Assembly (NCBI GenBank): GCA_038065015.1
Contig: JBBTRU010000036.1
Span: forward strand, 1 to 59,301
Origin: CAIPSZ01 sp038065015
GTDB taxonomy: Bacteria > Patescibacteriota > Patescibacteriia > PEXW01
DNA: 59,301 nucleotides
Direction of reading: 5' to 3'
Shown here: positions 16,598 to 25,401 of the stretch, piece after piece
Layout of the letters: the number at the start of each line of letters is the position of its first letter
How positions within the stretch are numbered: the first letter of the stretch is position 1
Translations under genes and position numbers: made by a program
Notes under the pieces: model-generated
Databases searched by the model: none
Seen by the model: the letters and a program-made list of their open reading frames with translations, nothing else
What the model was told of the DNA's origin: nothing

Positions 16598-17061
16598 GAT
16601 ATGAATGCACTATCCAGACTTATTTGCATAGCCTGTTTTTCCTGTTACACTGTTTGTACAATTCGCGTATCAAGAGTGCTGGGAAGAGTTCTCGCTCGCT
16701 TACCTGTCCGCCGACCTTCGTCGGCCGTAGCCGACTTCGGTCGGCAAAGGCCGAAGCCTTGGCGGAGGTGGACACCCAGCCGGCAACTCGTCTGTAATAA
16801 GACATAAGTGCTACTTCGAGCCCGCAAGGGAAGATACACAGTTACCACCAACTGCCTTCCGTTTACGCGGAAGGCGCTTCGTAATGTATATGCCTTCCCC
16901 TCTCTCGCCCTTCCTCCGGACCTATCGGTCCGTAGGACCGGAGGTCGGGCACCTGGGTGCTTCCGATGGGTCGCACCCGCCTGCGGCTCCCCAAGGTGAG
17001 AGAGTACTGTAAACGTACTCCATTCATATAATCGTATCTCTTTTCGTAATTCGTAAACGCT
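16598..17061 (+). repeat. Gene-free stretch of palindromic repeats before metK
   Basis: No gene seen. 16702-16775 is a GC-rich composite hairpin built from TCCGCC/GGCGGA and GACTTCGGTC-type units. 16856-16878 is a CCTTCCG/CGGAAGG hairpin. 16900-17006 holds GGACC-type palindromes and a 26-bp module (16956-16981) that recurs exactly, inverted, at 58595-58620. 17025-17058 is the ATTCGTA-type repeat ending 3 bp before the metK start. Confidence 0.65.
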
Positions 17062-18084
17062 ATGCTTACCACGACAGAGTCAGTCACCATTGGCCACCCG
17101 GATAAAATCTGCGACCAAATTTCGGACGCGATTGTGGACGCCTACCTCGTACAAGACCCCCTCTCCCGCGTGGCGGTGAACAGCATGGGCTCACATGGCA
17201 TCCTCTTCATTGGCGGGGAGGCCACATCGAAAGGCACGGTGGACCACGCCAAACTCGCCGAAACACTCTACAAAGAAATTGGCTACGATGAGACGCTAAA
17301 AATCATCGTGAATGTGGTGCCTCAATCCCCCGACATTGCCCAAGGCGTGGACACCGGCGGCGCGGGCGACCAAGGCATGATGTACGGCTTTGCCACAGAT
17401 GAGACACCCGAAATGCTCCCCCGCCAGGTTGTTGCCGCCCACGCCCTCACCCGCGGACTCACTGCGCTCCGAGCAAAGCCAGGATTTGAGTGGTTGAAAC
17501 CAGACGGAAAGTCACAGGTGACGTATGCGAATGGAAATCTCAAAACCATCCTCGTCTCCTGTCAGCACGCAGAGAACATTGAGCAGGTAGAAATTAAAGC
17601 GCAGCTCACCGAGCACCTCTTCAAGCCAGTATTCGGTAATCTCACTGGTATTGAAATTCTCGTAAACCCAACCGGCCGCTTTGTCCAAGGCGGATTCTTC
17701 GCTGACACTGGCTTAACCGGCCGGAAAATTATGGTGGATACCTACGGCGGCCTTATTCCGCACGGCGGCGGCGCTTTTAGCGGCAAAGACCCCTCGAAAG
17801 TTGACCGTTCGGCTGCCTACTTCTGCCGCTACGTGGCGCGGCAGCTGGTGAAGCGCGAACTCTGCCACCGGGCGACCGTGCGCGTGGCCTACGCCATTGG
17901 CCGCGCCGAACCGGTGATGGTTGATGTGGAGAGCGATGCCAAGGAAGACCTGCGGCCGCTCATCGAGAAGGAGTTTGACTTCACGCCTAAAGCGATCATC
18001 GAAAAGCTCGGCCTCCGCAAGCCCATCTACAAGCAGACCGCAGAGAACGGTCACTTCGGGAATCCGGTATTTCCGTGGGAGTAA
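17062..18084 (+). CDS. metK: S-adenosylmethionine synthase
   Basis: Makes S-adenosylmethionine from ATP and methionine in the cytoplasm. TIGHPDKICDQISDAIVD carries the methionine/ATP-binding His and Asp, GAGDQGMMYGFA is the signature hexapeptide region, and GGGAFSGKDPSKVDRSAAYF is the P-loop-like motif. At 340 aa it is 40-50 residues shorter than E. coli MetK, mainly through shorter loops; catalytic motifs are intact. The ATG follows an ATTCGTA-type repeat with no Shine-Dalgarno. Confidence 0.96.
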   Translation: MLTTTESVTIGHPDKICDQISDAIVDAYLVQDPLSRVAVNSMGSHGILFIGGEATSKGTVDHAKLAETLYKEIGYDETLKIIVNVVPQSPDIAQGVDTGGAGDQGMMYGFATDETPEMLPRQVVAAHALTRGLTALRAKPGFEWLKPDGKSQVTYANGNLKTILVSCQHAENIEQVEIKAQLTEHLFKPVFGNLTGIEILVNPTGRFVQGGFFADTGLTGRKIMVDTYGGLIPHGGGAFSGKDPSKVDRSAAYFCRYVARQLVKRELCHRATVRVAYAIGRAEPVMVDVESDAKEDLRPLIEKEFDFTPKAIIEKLGLRKPIYKQTAENGHFGNPVFPWE

Positions 18085-18097
18085 TAAGACGTGAAGA

Positions 18098-18160
18098 CCA
18101 AGCGCAGGCCTCTGTGCCTGCGCATCAAAACGCGGGCAGGGACGCCCGCGCTAGATTATT
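18098..18160. repeat. Double-hairpin GC-rich repeat between metK and ndk
   Basis: GCGCAGGC/GCCTGCGC and GCGGGC/GCCCGC hairpins in tandem, between convergent genes. The same two-hairpin unit recurs at 52632-52690 and a divergent relative at 53998-54060. It could act as a bidirectional transcription end. Confidence 0.75.
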
Positions 18161-18174
18161 TATTTGATAACTTC

Positions 18175-18771
18175 CTAAAACTGTATATCCTCTTCCATGC
18201 GCTTGTAGGCATGGACTTCGTCCGGGGTAAACCAATTCTTGATTTCGTTTTCAGCTTCGGCAGCGGTTTCGGACGCGTGGACAATGTTGTGCACGCTGCG
18301 CTTTTCTTTGTTCGCCGCCGCCGCAGAATCTACCGAGTAGTCGCCGCGGAGCGTACCCATCTCGGCCAAGTACGGCATGGTCGGGCCGGCAATCTTGCGG
18401 ACCATATCCACGGCGTGCACGCCCTGCACGATCATTTTGACCACTGGGCCGCTGGTCATAAAATCCAACAACCAACCACGAACCATTTTACCAATTTCCA
18501 GTAAATCCGTGGTGCCCAACTCGGCCTGCATGTCGTAGCTGTACTTTTCGTAGGTCTTGGCAGTTTTCTCGCCGACGCGGCGCGTCCAGGCATCGTCTTT
18601 AGGATAGTGGTTGTCCATTTCTTCCCGCTTAGCCCAAATCATTTTTAGGGCAATAACCTTGAGACCGCGCTGCTCGAACCGGCCAATAATCTCACCAATG
18701 AGACCGCGCTTCACGCCATCGGGTTTGACCAAAACGACGGTACGCTCTTCGCGGGGGTGTGGGGTGGCCAT
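18175..18771 (-). CDS. ndk: Nucleoside diphosphate kinase, long form
   Basis: Transfers the gamma phosphate between nucleoside triphosphates and diphosphates through a phosphohistidine. RTVVLVKPDGVKRGLIGEII is the family start, and HNIVHASETAAEAENEIKNW holds the catalytic His (IVHAS). It has 198 residues against about 140 for typical bacterial Ndk. The extra ~45 residues lie between HYPKDDAW and DFMTSGPVV, an insertion also known from some archaeal-type enzymes. It is co-transcribed with the upstream response regulator (5-bp gap). Confidence 0.92.
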   Translation of the reverse strand: MATPHPREERTVVLVKPDGVKRGLIGEIIGRFEQRGLKVIALKMIWAKREEMDNHYPKDDAWTRRVGEKTAKTYEKYSYDMQAELGTTDLLEIGKMVRGWLLDFMTSGPVVKMIVQGVHAVDMVRKIAGPTMPYLAEMGTLRGDYSVDSAAAANKEKRSVHNIVHASETAAEAENEIKNWFTPDEVHAYKRMEEDIQF

Positions 18772-18776
18772 AATGC

Positions 18777-19157
18777 TTACTTTTTGAGGAGAGTTTTGAC
18801 CTTATCAACGATTGCCGCCGGCGTAAAGTTGGTCTTGATAAAGTAGTCGGTAGCCCCAAACTCGCGGCCTTTTTGCACGTCTTCTTCCTGGCCGAGGTTC
18901 GTCAGCATGATAATAGGGGTAGTTTTGAATTCGCTGTCCGCGCGGAGCAGCTTGAGCGCTTGGAAGCCATCCATTTTCGGCATGATGATATCGAGGAGGA
19001 TAATGTCGGGCTTCATTTTTTTCACCAGGGCAATGCCGGCCTCGCCGTCGGCGGCGTGCTGCAAATCAAACCCTTCTTTGGTGAACTTCATGGTATACAT
19101 ATCGGCGATAAGCGGATCGTCCTCGATGAGGGCAACGGTAATTTTCTTGTCGGTCAT
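18777..19157 (-). CDS. Receiver-only response regulator (CheY-like)
   Basis: Single receiver domain of 126 aa with no output domain. The acidic pocket (LIEDDPL), phosphoacceptor Asp (IILLDIIMPKMDG), Thr (MLTNLGQ) and Lys (DYFIKTNF) are all present. It resembles the second receiver at 37416, sharing LTNLGQ then EDVQKG. No kinase is encoded nearby. The predicted transcription start is only about 3 nt before the ATG, so the message may be leaderless. Confidence 0.93.
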   Translation of the reverse strand: MTDKKITVALIEDDPLIADMYTMKFTKEGFDLQHAADGEAGIALVKKMKPDIILLDIIMPKMDGFQALKLLRADSEFKTTPIIMLTNLGQEEDVQKGREFGATDYFIKTNFTPAAIVDKVKTLLKK

Positions 19158-19166
19158 ATATAAGCA

Positions 19167-19195
19167 ATGCTACCAGTGTGTTCGGGAAAAGGCAA
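19167..19195 (-). promoter_or_regulatory. Promoter of the response regulator-ndk unit
   Basis: Minus strand TTGCCT (19195-19190), 17-bp spacer, TAGCAT (19172-19167). The -10 box ends 9 bp before the start codon. Confidence 0.6.
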
Positions 19196-19202
19196 TCTAC
19201 GC

Positions 19203-20660
19203 TTAAGGGGCGACCAGGTTGGTAATGCCGCTCTCGGTCTCGAAGGCGGCGGCGGCGCGAAAAACTACATCTTCCCTAAAGCGCGGCCCCACGAACTGCC
19301 CGCCGACCGGGAGTTTCTGGCTAAAGCCAATCGGCAACGAAAGTGCTGGCACGTTGGCAATATTTGCGGGTGCGGTAAAAATATCCGAAAGGTACATGGT
19401 CAGCGGGTCATTCGCCTTCTCGCCCAGGGGAAAAGCAACCGAGGGCGAGGTGGGCCCGAACAGCACATCTACAATTTTGAAGGCATTATCAAACTCCCAG
19501 GCAACTGCCGCCTGCAACTGGTGGGCGCGATGGTAGAACTGGTCGGCATAGCCTTTGGAGAGCGCGTAGGTTCCGAGTAGCGTGCGGCGCTGCGGCTCGG
19601 CACCCAAGGCAGTGCCGCGCACGCGTGTGGTGTAGGCGGCGAAGGTTTCTTGCGGTTTGGGTTCCAAGGTAGTCCCGTAGCGGAGGCCGTCGTAACGGGC
19701 CAAGTTTGAACTCGACTCACTCGTGACGATAAGCGCGTAGATTGCTAGGCAAAGCTGCGCGTGCGGGATTGTCACCGGCACAATAGTGGCCCCGGCTTTC
19801 TCCAGGGTGCGTACGGCATCGGCAACCCGCTCGGCCACCCCGGGATCAACCCCTTTCATGTCTGCATCGGGCAGGACGCCTACGCGCATGCCTTGCAAGC
19901 CTTTGGTCAACGACGCGGCATCAACACGCGGCGCATCAACTGTGGTTGCGTCCGCACCATCTTGGCCGGCAATCGTTTGGAAAAGTCTAAACGCATCCGC
20001 GACGTTACGCGCAAACGGGCCAACCTGGTCTAGGGAAGATGCCAGGGCAACTACCCCCGCGCGCGAGACACGACCGTAGGTGGGCTTAAGGCCAACGAGG
20101 CCGCAGAAACTGGCGGGCTGTCGAATAGAACCGCCGGTATCCGACCCCAGCGCCACCAATGCCTCGCCGGCGGCAACAGCTGCGGCTGAACCGCCAGAAG
20201 AACCGCCAGGCACGCGGGTGGTATCCCAGGGATTGGTGGTTTTTTGAAAAGCCGAATTTTCCGTGGAAGAACCCATAGCAAATTCATCCAAGTTGGTTTT
20301 GCCGAGGATAACTGCACCGGCATCTATAAGCCGCTGAACAACCGTGGCCGTGTAGGGCGCTATGTAATTTTCTAAAATTTTTGAACCCGCAGTGGTTCGC
20401 GTCCCTACCAAACAAAGGTTGTCTTTGATTGCTACGGGTACACCAAAAAGGCCGGCAGGTTTTTCCCCGGCCGCCAGCCGCCGGTCGAGGGCTTCGGCCT
20501 GTTCGATTGCCGCGGTGGCCAGCACGGACAAGTACGCTTTAATCTTGCCATCCTGATGCGTAATGCTGTCCAGGTACGCACTGGTGACGGCTTCTACGGT
20601 CAAACTGCCGTTCTCGTATGCGGCGTGCAATTCGGTAATAGTCAGACGTTTCGGATCCAT
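19203..20660 (-). CDS. gatA: Glutamyl/aspartyl-tRNA amidotransferase subunit A
   Basis: Amidase subunit that releases ammonia from glutamine so that GatCAB can correct Glu-tRNA(Gln) and/or Asp-tRNA(Asn); 485 aa. The amidase signature is intact: catalytic Lys in GVPVAIKDNLCL, the serine loop GGSSGGSAAAVAAGEALVAL, and GSDTGGSIRQPASFCGLVGL. The gatC gene lies directly upstream (3-bp gap). No gatB is in the window. Confidence 0.97.
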   Translation of the reverse strand: MDPKRLTITELHAAYENGSLTVEAVTSAYLDSITHQDGKIKAYLSVLATAAIEQAEALDRRLAAGEKPAGLFGVPVAIKDNLCLVGTRTTAGSKILENYIAPYTATVVQRLIDAGAVILGKTNLDEFAMGSSTENSAFQKTTNPWDTTRVPGGSSGGSAAAVAAGEALVALGSDTGGSIRQPASFCGLVGLKPTYGRVSRAGVVALASSLDQVGPFARNVADAFRLFQTIAGQDGADATTVDAPRVDAASLTKGLQGMRVGVLPDADMKGVDPGVAERVADAVRTLEKAGATIVPVTIPHAQLCLAIYALIVTSESSSNLARYDGLRYGTTLEPKPQETFAAYTTRVRGTALGAEPQRRTLLGTYALSKGYADQFYHRAHQLQAAVAWEFDNAFKIVDVLFGPTSPSVAFPLGEKANDPLTMYLSDIFTAPANIANVPALSLPIGFSQKLPVGGQFVGPRFREDVVFRAAAAFETESGITNLVAP

Positions 20661-20663
20661 AGC

Positions 20664-20945
20664 TTAGGCAATGGGCGGGCTTACAACGAAGCGGCCCTCG
20701 CGTTTTGGGGCGAGCGCGGTTGCCCCGTCGGCATTTACGCTTACCACAATATCCTCGCGCAAGTGGTCTGCGGGTACTGCTGGACGCAGGTGGGCACTGG
20801 TTGCAGCAACGTCAGCTTCCGCCAGGCGCTCGGTATATTCCACAATACGGGAAAGCTGCTCGGCATAGGTCTGCCGCTGCTCGGGAGAAAGCGCCAGGCG
20901 GCCGAGCGTACCGAGTTTTACAATGTCGTCGTCCGAGAGGTGCAT
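20664..20945 (-). CDS. gatC: Glutamyl/aspartyl-tRNA amidotransferase subunit C
   Basis: Small stabilising subunit of GatCAB, 93 aa. The ATG at 20945 gives MHLSDDDIVKLGTLGRLALS, the typical GatC N-terminus; the longer upstream frame only overlaps the end of ligA. The C-terminal half has the usual HLRPAVPADHLREDIV pattern. It sits 4 bp after the ligA stop in a ligA-gatC-gatA transcript. Confidence 0.92.
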   Translation of the reverse strand: MHLSDDDIVKLGTLGRLALSPEQRQTYAEQLSRIVEYTERLAEADVAATSAHLRPAVPADHLREDIVVSVNADGATALAPKREGRFVVSPPIA

Positions 20946-20949
20946 AGGC

Positions 20950-22944
20950 TTATTGTAGCAGTTTTCGAAATGCTGCTTCATCGAGAATACGGACACCGAG
21001 TTTCTTGGCCTTCTCGGCTTTCGAGCCAGGATCGGCACCGACCACCACGTAGTCCGTCTTCGCACTCACGCTGCTTACCCACTCCCCGCCCGCACTGCGA
21101 ATGGCGGCTTTGGCTTCGTCGCGGCTAAAGTGCTGCAGCGAACCAGTAACAACAACACGCTTACCCGAAAGCGGGCCGGCAATACGCGGTTTTTCGGTAC
21201 GGACCGTGAGACGTGAAAGCAGTGCATCCAGGTGTTTGCGGTTGGTTGCGTCGGCAAAGTACGCAACCAAACTCTGCGCCACGGTTTCCCCAACGTCCCG
21301 CACGGCCAAGAGTTTTTCGAGTGACGCGCTGCGCAGTTTTGCGATGGTACCGAATGCTTCGGCCAGGTCATGGCTGGTCTGCTCGCCCACGTGCCGGATG
21401 CCCAAGGCATTTATGCAGCGCCAAAAATCTACGCCCTTGCGCACATCCTGAATGCTCTCGACCAAATTTGCGGCCGATTTTTCGGCAAAACGCTCCAGTG
21501 GCGCCAGGTCTTTTTCGGTGAGGGTAAAGAGATCGGCGGGGGTACGAATGAGGTCGGCATGCCAGAGTTGCTCCAGGATTTTCGGGCCCAGGCCGTCTAT
21601 GTCGAGGGCGTTCTTGGCCACAAAGTGCTGCAGCTCTTCCATGCGCTGGGCAAAACAGTGCTTGTTGGTGCAGTAGTAGGCCACTTCGCCTGCGGGGTGG
21701 ACGACCTTGGCATTGCACGCCGGGCAATGCGCGGGCATGTGGAAAATTTTTTCTTTACCCGTGCGGAACTTCGGCAGCACCTGCACCACGTCGGGGATTA
21801 CATCCCCGGCTTTTTCCAAAATGACCGTATCGCCAATGCGGACGTCGAGCCGGCGAATTTCGTCCAGGTTGTGCAGCGTGGCGCGGGATACGGTTGAGCC
21901 AGCCACCAGGACAGGCTGCAGGTGTGCCACCGGCGTGAGGGCGCCCGTACGCCCCACCTGCACCTGAATATCTTCGACAACGGTTGTGGCCTGCTCGGCG
22001 GGGTACTTATAGGCGATTGCGCCGCGCGGGGTTTTACCAATCGTCCCCAAGCGCTTGAATGTTGCCAGATCGTTAATGCTCACCACATTGCCGTCAATCC
22101 AGAAAGGGAGCTTAGCTCGGAGTTTCTCGATATCCGAATGGTAGCGCTCCACGTCGGCGAGCGATGCACAGCGGCGGTTATGCCTGCCACTCTGGAAGCC
22201 GAGCTCGGCCAGCAGGGCATGCACGGCTTCGTGCGTTATCGCTCCAACATCCGTAACAATGTCGTACGCCAGGAACGAAAGTTTTCGACTCGCCGTCATT
22301 TTCGGGTCCAGCTGCCGGATAGCGCCCGCCGATGCATTGCGCGGGTTGGCAAAAGGCTGCTCGCCGCGCTTGTGCAAAGCCGCGTTGAGCTGGTCAAACA
22401 CTTTTTTTTGCATAAAAGCCTCACCGCGAATTTCTATTTCGGCTGGTAACGTACGTGTGGAAGGCCGCAAGCGCAGCGGGATGGCTTCAATCGTCTTTGC
22501 ATTTTCGGTAACCTCTTCGCCAGTTCGGCCATCGCCGCGCGTCGCCGCCCGCACCAGCACGCCGTTACGGTACGTCAGGCTCAAAGCCAGGCCGTCCACT
22601 TTGAGCTCGGCAAAGTACTCGGTAATACCGGCAACGAGCTTGGCATTGCGCTTGGACCAATCCTGCACTTCTTTTGGACTAAACACATCATTCAGCGAAA
22701 GCATGGGCACACCATGCGGGGCTTTTTGGAACTTGGCCAACGGCTCCCCGCCCACGCGCTGCGTCGGCGAGTCGGGAGTGACGAGCTCGGGAAACTGCTG
22801 CTCCAATTGTTCCAGCTCGTGCTTGAGCGAGTCCAGCGCGGCATCCGAAATCTCGGACTGGTCCAGCACGTGGTACTGGTACCGGTAATGGTCAATCTGC
22901 TCGCGGAGCTTGGCCACGCGAGTTTTGGCCTGGGTTTTGGACAT
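20950..22944 (-). CDS. ligA: NAD-dependent DNA ligase
   Basis: Seals nicks in replication and repair; 664 aa, normal. From MSKTQAKTRVAKLREQIDHY (Ia domain, YRYQYHVLD) through the adenylation motif AELKVDGLALSLTY with the nucleophilic Lys, OB fold, zinc finger (CPACNAKV... CTNKHC), helix-hairpin-helix repeats and a C-terminal BRCT domain (SGKRVVVTGSLQHFSRDEAK). The ATG at 22944 is chosen by homology; further upstream frame overlaps the divergent phosphoesterase. Only 19 bp separate the two divergent starts. Confidence 0.96.
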   Translation of the reverse strand: MSKTQAKTRVAKLREQIDHYRYQYHVLDQSEISDAALDSLKHELEQLEQQFPELVTPDSPTQRVGGEPLAKFQKAPHGVPMLSLNDVFSPKEVQDWSKRNAKLVAGITEYFAELKVDGLALSLTYRNGVLVRAATRGDGRTGEEVTENAKTIEAIPLRLRPSTRTLPAEIEIRGEAFMQKKVFDQLNAALHKRGEQPFANPRNASAGAIRQLDPKMTASRKLSFLAYDIVTDVGAITHEAVHALLAELGFQSGRHNRRCASLADVERYHSDIEKLRAKLPFWIDGNVVSINDLATFKRLGTIGKTPRGAIAYKYPAEQATTVVEDIQVQVGRTGALTPVAHLQPVLVAGSTVSRATLHNLDEIRRLDVRIGDTVILEKAGDVIPDVVQVLPKFRTGKEKIFHMPAHCPACNAKVVHPAGEVAYYCTNKHCFAQRMEELQHFVAKNALDIDGLGPKILEQLWHADLIRTPADLFTLTEKDLAPLERFAEKSAANLVESIQDVRKGVDFWRCINALGIRHVGEQTSHDLAEAFGTIAKLRSASLEKLLAVRDVGETVAQSLVAYFADATNRKHLDALLSRLTVRTEKPRIAGPLSGKRVVVTGSLQHFSRDEAKAAIRSAGGEWVSSVSAKTDYVVVGADPGSKAEKAKKLGVRILDEAAFRKLLQ

Positions 22945-22963
22945 AGTGTATGCTGACGAAACC

Positions 22964-23893
22964 ATGCGTCCAGTATACCGTATTTTACTCCTCGTAGCCG
23001 CCGTTGCCGGCGCATTGCTGCTGTGGCAGACGCGGAGCAATAGCCCAGCGAGCGTGGTAGATGCGCTGCTGCCGAACTTTGCAACCAACCGAACGCCAAG
23101 CCAAACCTTTGCAGTCATTGGTGATAACGAAGGCAGCAACCCGGTATACGACGACCTCATCCGGCAGATTGCCGCCGACTCGGCAATCCAGTTTGTGCTG
23201 CACGTGGGTGACGCAACGTCCACCGGTGCAGCAGCCGAGTTGCAGGCCCTAAAAACCTTGCATGAAAAATTAGGCTTACGCGTGCCGGTGTACATGGTGC
23301 CCGGCAATCACGATATTATTGACGACCAAGCCACCCAAGCTTGGTCAAAAAATGTTGGTGAACGCTGGCGCAGCTTGGATGTTGGCAACGTGCATTTAGT
23401 GCTGCTCGACAATGCCGACCGTAAAGTTGGTTTCCCTACAGACGAACTTGATTGGCTAGAAAAAGATCTTGCTGACTCGCCGTCTCGCAGACTTGCCGAT
23501 TCAGTAACCATCCTCGCCTTTCACCGGCCGTTCAACTACCCGCTGGCCAATATCCTCGGTGATGACGAAACCAGAACGTCACGCGCGAGTAACGAACGTT
23601 TTATGCAAATCCTGGCCGCCAACCCAGTGGACTACATTTTCACCGGCCACGTGCATACGGCCATTGACTACACTATGGTCCTCGAGCGGGATGCGAATGA
23701 CCGCATTGCGAAAAGCGTGCCCGTCACGGTTTCGGGCGGGGGTGGCCAGCCCATCCAAGCGGCCTTTGGCGGCCTGCTCAAAGAAAAATTCCACGCGTTG
23801 AAGGTGGAGGTGGTGGGGAAGGAAGTACGCACGTCGTTTATATTGCCGAGGGTAGACCCCTCCTTAGTCCTCCCCTCCGAGAGGGGAGGATAG
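22964..23893 (+). CDS. Membrane-anchored calcineurin-like phosphoesterase
   Basis: Metallophosphoesterase of 309 aa, exported or anchored by an N-terminal hydrophobic segment (ILLLVAAVAGALLLW). Metal-binding motifs are seen in order: FAVIGDNEG, HVGDATSTG, VPGNHDII, LAFHRPF and FTGHVHTAIDY. The substrate is unknown. The last ~11 residues (VDPSLVLPSERGG) are read from a GC-rich palindromic repeat, and the stop codon lies in the repeat, so the original C-terminus was probably altered by its insertion. Confidence 0.88.
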   Translation: MRPVYRILLLVAAVAGALLLWQTRSNSPASVVDALLPNFATNRTPSQTFAVIGDNEGSNPVYDDLIRQIAADSAIQFVLHVGDATSTGAAAELQALKTLHEKLGLRVPVYMVPGNHDIIDDQATQAWSKNVGERWRSLDVGNVHLVLLDNADRKVGFPTDELDWLEKDLADSPSRRLADSVTILAFHRPFNYPLANILGDDETRTSRASNERFMQILAANPVDYIFTGHVHTAIDYTMVLERDANDRIAKSVPVTVSGGGGQPIQAAFGGLLKEKFHALKVEVVGKEVRTSFILPRVDPSLVLPSERGG

Positions 23894-24082
23894 CTATATA
23901 ATATCCCCTCCTCTCGGAGGAGGGGTGTCCCGCTCGAGCGGGAGACGGGGTGGTTTAGTCGGGGAGACCATCGATCGGTGAAATTACCAATGATAATCCT
24001 CATCTCCTGCCTCGCTAAAAGGGTAGCCTGGGTCCCTTGACCCAGGCGTTGCCTCGGCGAGGTCAAGGGACCTCGCCTACCC
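23856..24082. repeat. Composite GC-rich palindromic repeats after the phosphoesterase
   Basis: 23856-23954 has CCCCTCC/GGAGGGG arms, then a GTCCCGCT/AGCGGGA hairpin, and ends ACGGGGTGGTT; related copies are at 34728 and 53618. 24026-24047 is GCCTGGGTC/GACCCAGGC and 24056-24077 GGCGAGGT/ACCTCGCC, two hairpins carrying CCCTTGACC in opposite orientations. No gene lies in 23894-24099. Confidence 0.75.
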
Positions 24083-24099
24083 CGCCTTAGCAATAAAAC

Positions 24100-25401
24100 T
24101 TACGGGCAATACCCCTCGTCCGACGTGCTAAAGGCCGGGCGGGTGAGGAGTTCAAACTTTTCTAGGGTAGCTGGCTTATTGACAAAGGTAACAGTCTGAC
24201 CAACATTACTGGAGAACGTGTATGGCAAGGGCATAATGCAGCTCGAAGCATTCAGGGTGGCAATATTTTGCAGGCCACCCGTGCCGGTCGTATTCACAGT
24301 TGCCCCAGTTGCTGTCCATCCGCCGCTACCATCGGCTGCTTTCAAACGCAGGTAGTACGTGCAAGGCGCAAGGTTACATTCGTATAGTGGATCTGTACTG
24401 GCAACACCCAGCAACGTGCATACGCCGCCCGGACAAGTTATTACATCCGCATCGTATGGCCCATACCGCTTGAGCTCGTTGGCAATTTGAATGGGAATGT
24501 CCTTCTTCAATTCTTTTTCGCTAAAGATAACAAAGTCGAACAAGCCCGAGAGCGGCAAGGACCAAGGGAAGAGCGCTGCCAAGGCCTGCTTCTGCCCGGC
24601 GGCGCTGCTAATGGACTTCACCTGGATCTGCGAGGTAACCGCAGGGTCGGTGAACACCCTAAAATTTGCGACATCACCGTTTGCAGGTGAAGGCAAACGA
24701 AGTGGAGTAACGCGTATGCGGAAGCCAGCAAAATCTCCCCCAAGTGGATAGGCGGGGTAGAACTGGGTAATGGGCACACTAAACCCATATCCATTGCTGC
24801 CACTGATACCGCAGCCGCTGGTACTGTGGAAACTACTGTAGCTTACTAAAATTTTCTGAGTTCGGGAGAGATTTAGCAGGGTGTCCCACGCTACCCAACT
24901 CACCTCCAGCACTTCGTCATCGCCGCCAGAACTCTCAGCGTACACACAGAGCGCTGGGGTTGTGCCGATCGACGAAATAGAAGTATCCACATTGTAAAGC
25001 TCCACAAAGACGCTCTGGTTCTCTTTCACCGTCTGGTACACCGAAGCTTCGCTGCCAACTTGAGCACTGGCGCTCAAAAGCCCGCCGGTTGATGGGTAGA
25101 AGTACGAACTATTTTCGTCATCTACGCTCCCACTGTTCTGACCAGGCAACGTCGCCGTTGTCAACTGTGCGAGCGCACTTGAGAGCGTACCCGACTTGAG
25201 AGCATTCAGCTTGTTCAAGCCCAGCTCCATGCCCGACTCGGTAGCGTAGTACCCTTGGTGGCCTTCTTTAACCACGGCGTTAATGCGCACCTGGAACACC
25301 AGCACCGTGCTTAAGGTAACGCCAATAGCTACCACCGACGACATAATCATTATCGCCAGCAGCAGGGTAATGCCTTTGGGTTGGCGACGTTTACGGGACA
25401 T
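24100..25401 (-). CDS. PilX/GspK-like minor pilus protein
   Basis: 433-aa pilus-associated protein, last gene of the minor pilin cluster. PKGITLLLAIMIMSSVVAIG is a prepilin-like N-terminus with a G/I processing site but without the usual Glu at +5. It is followed by a long N-terminal helix (YYATESGMELGLNKLNALKS, as in PilX). The large C-terminal region is Ser/Thr/Gly-rich with several cysteines and probably extracellular. It overlaps the preceding PilW-like gene by 11 bp, supporting coupled translation. Confidence 0.8.
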   Translation of the reverse strand: MSRKRRQPKGITLLLAIMIMSSVVAIGVTLSTVLVFQVRINAVVKEGHQGYYATESGMELGLNKLNALKSGTLSSALAQLTTATLPGQNSGSVDDENSSYFYPSTGGLLSASAQVGSEASVYQTVKENQSVFVELYNVDTSISSIGTTPALCVYAESSGGDDEVLEVSWVAWDTLLNLSRTQKILVSYSSFHSTSGCGISGSNGYGFSVPITQFYPAYPLGGDFAGFRIRVTPLRLPSPANGDVANFRVFTDPAVTSQIQVKSISSAAGQKQALAALFPWSLPLSGLFDFVIFSEKELKKDIPIQIANELKRYGPYDADVITCPGGVCTLLGVASTDPLYECNLAPCTYYLRLKAADGSGGWTATGATVNTTGTGGLQNIATLNASSCIMPLPYTFSSNVGQTVTFVNKPATLEKFELLTRPAFSTSDEGYCP

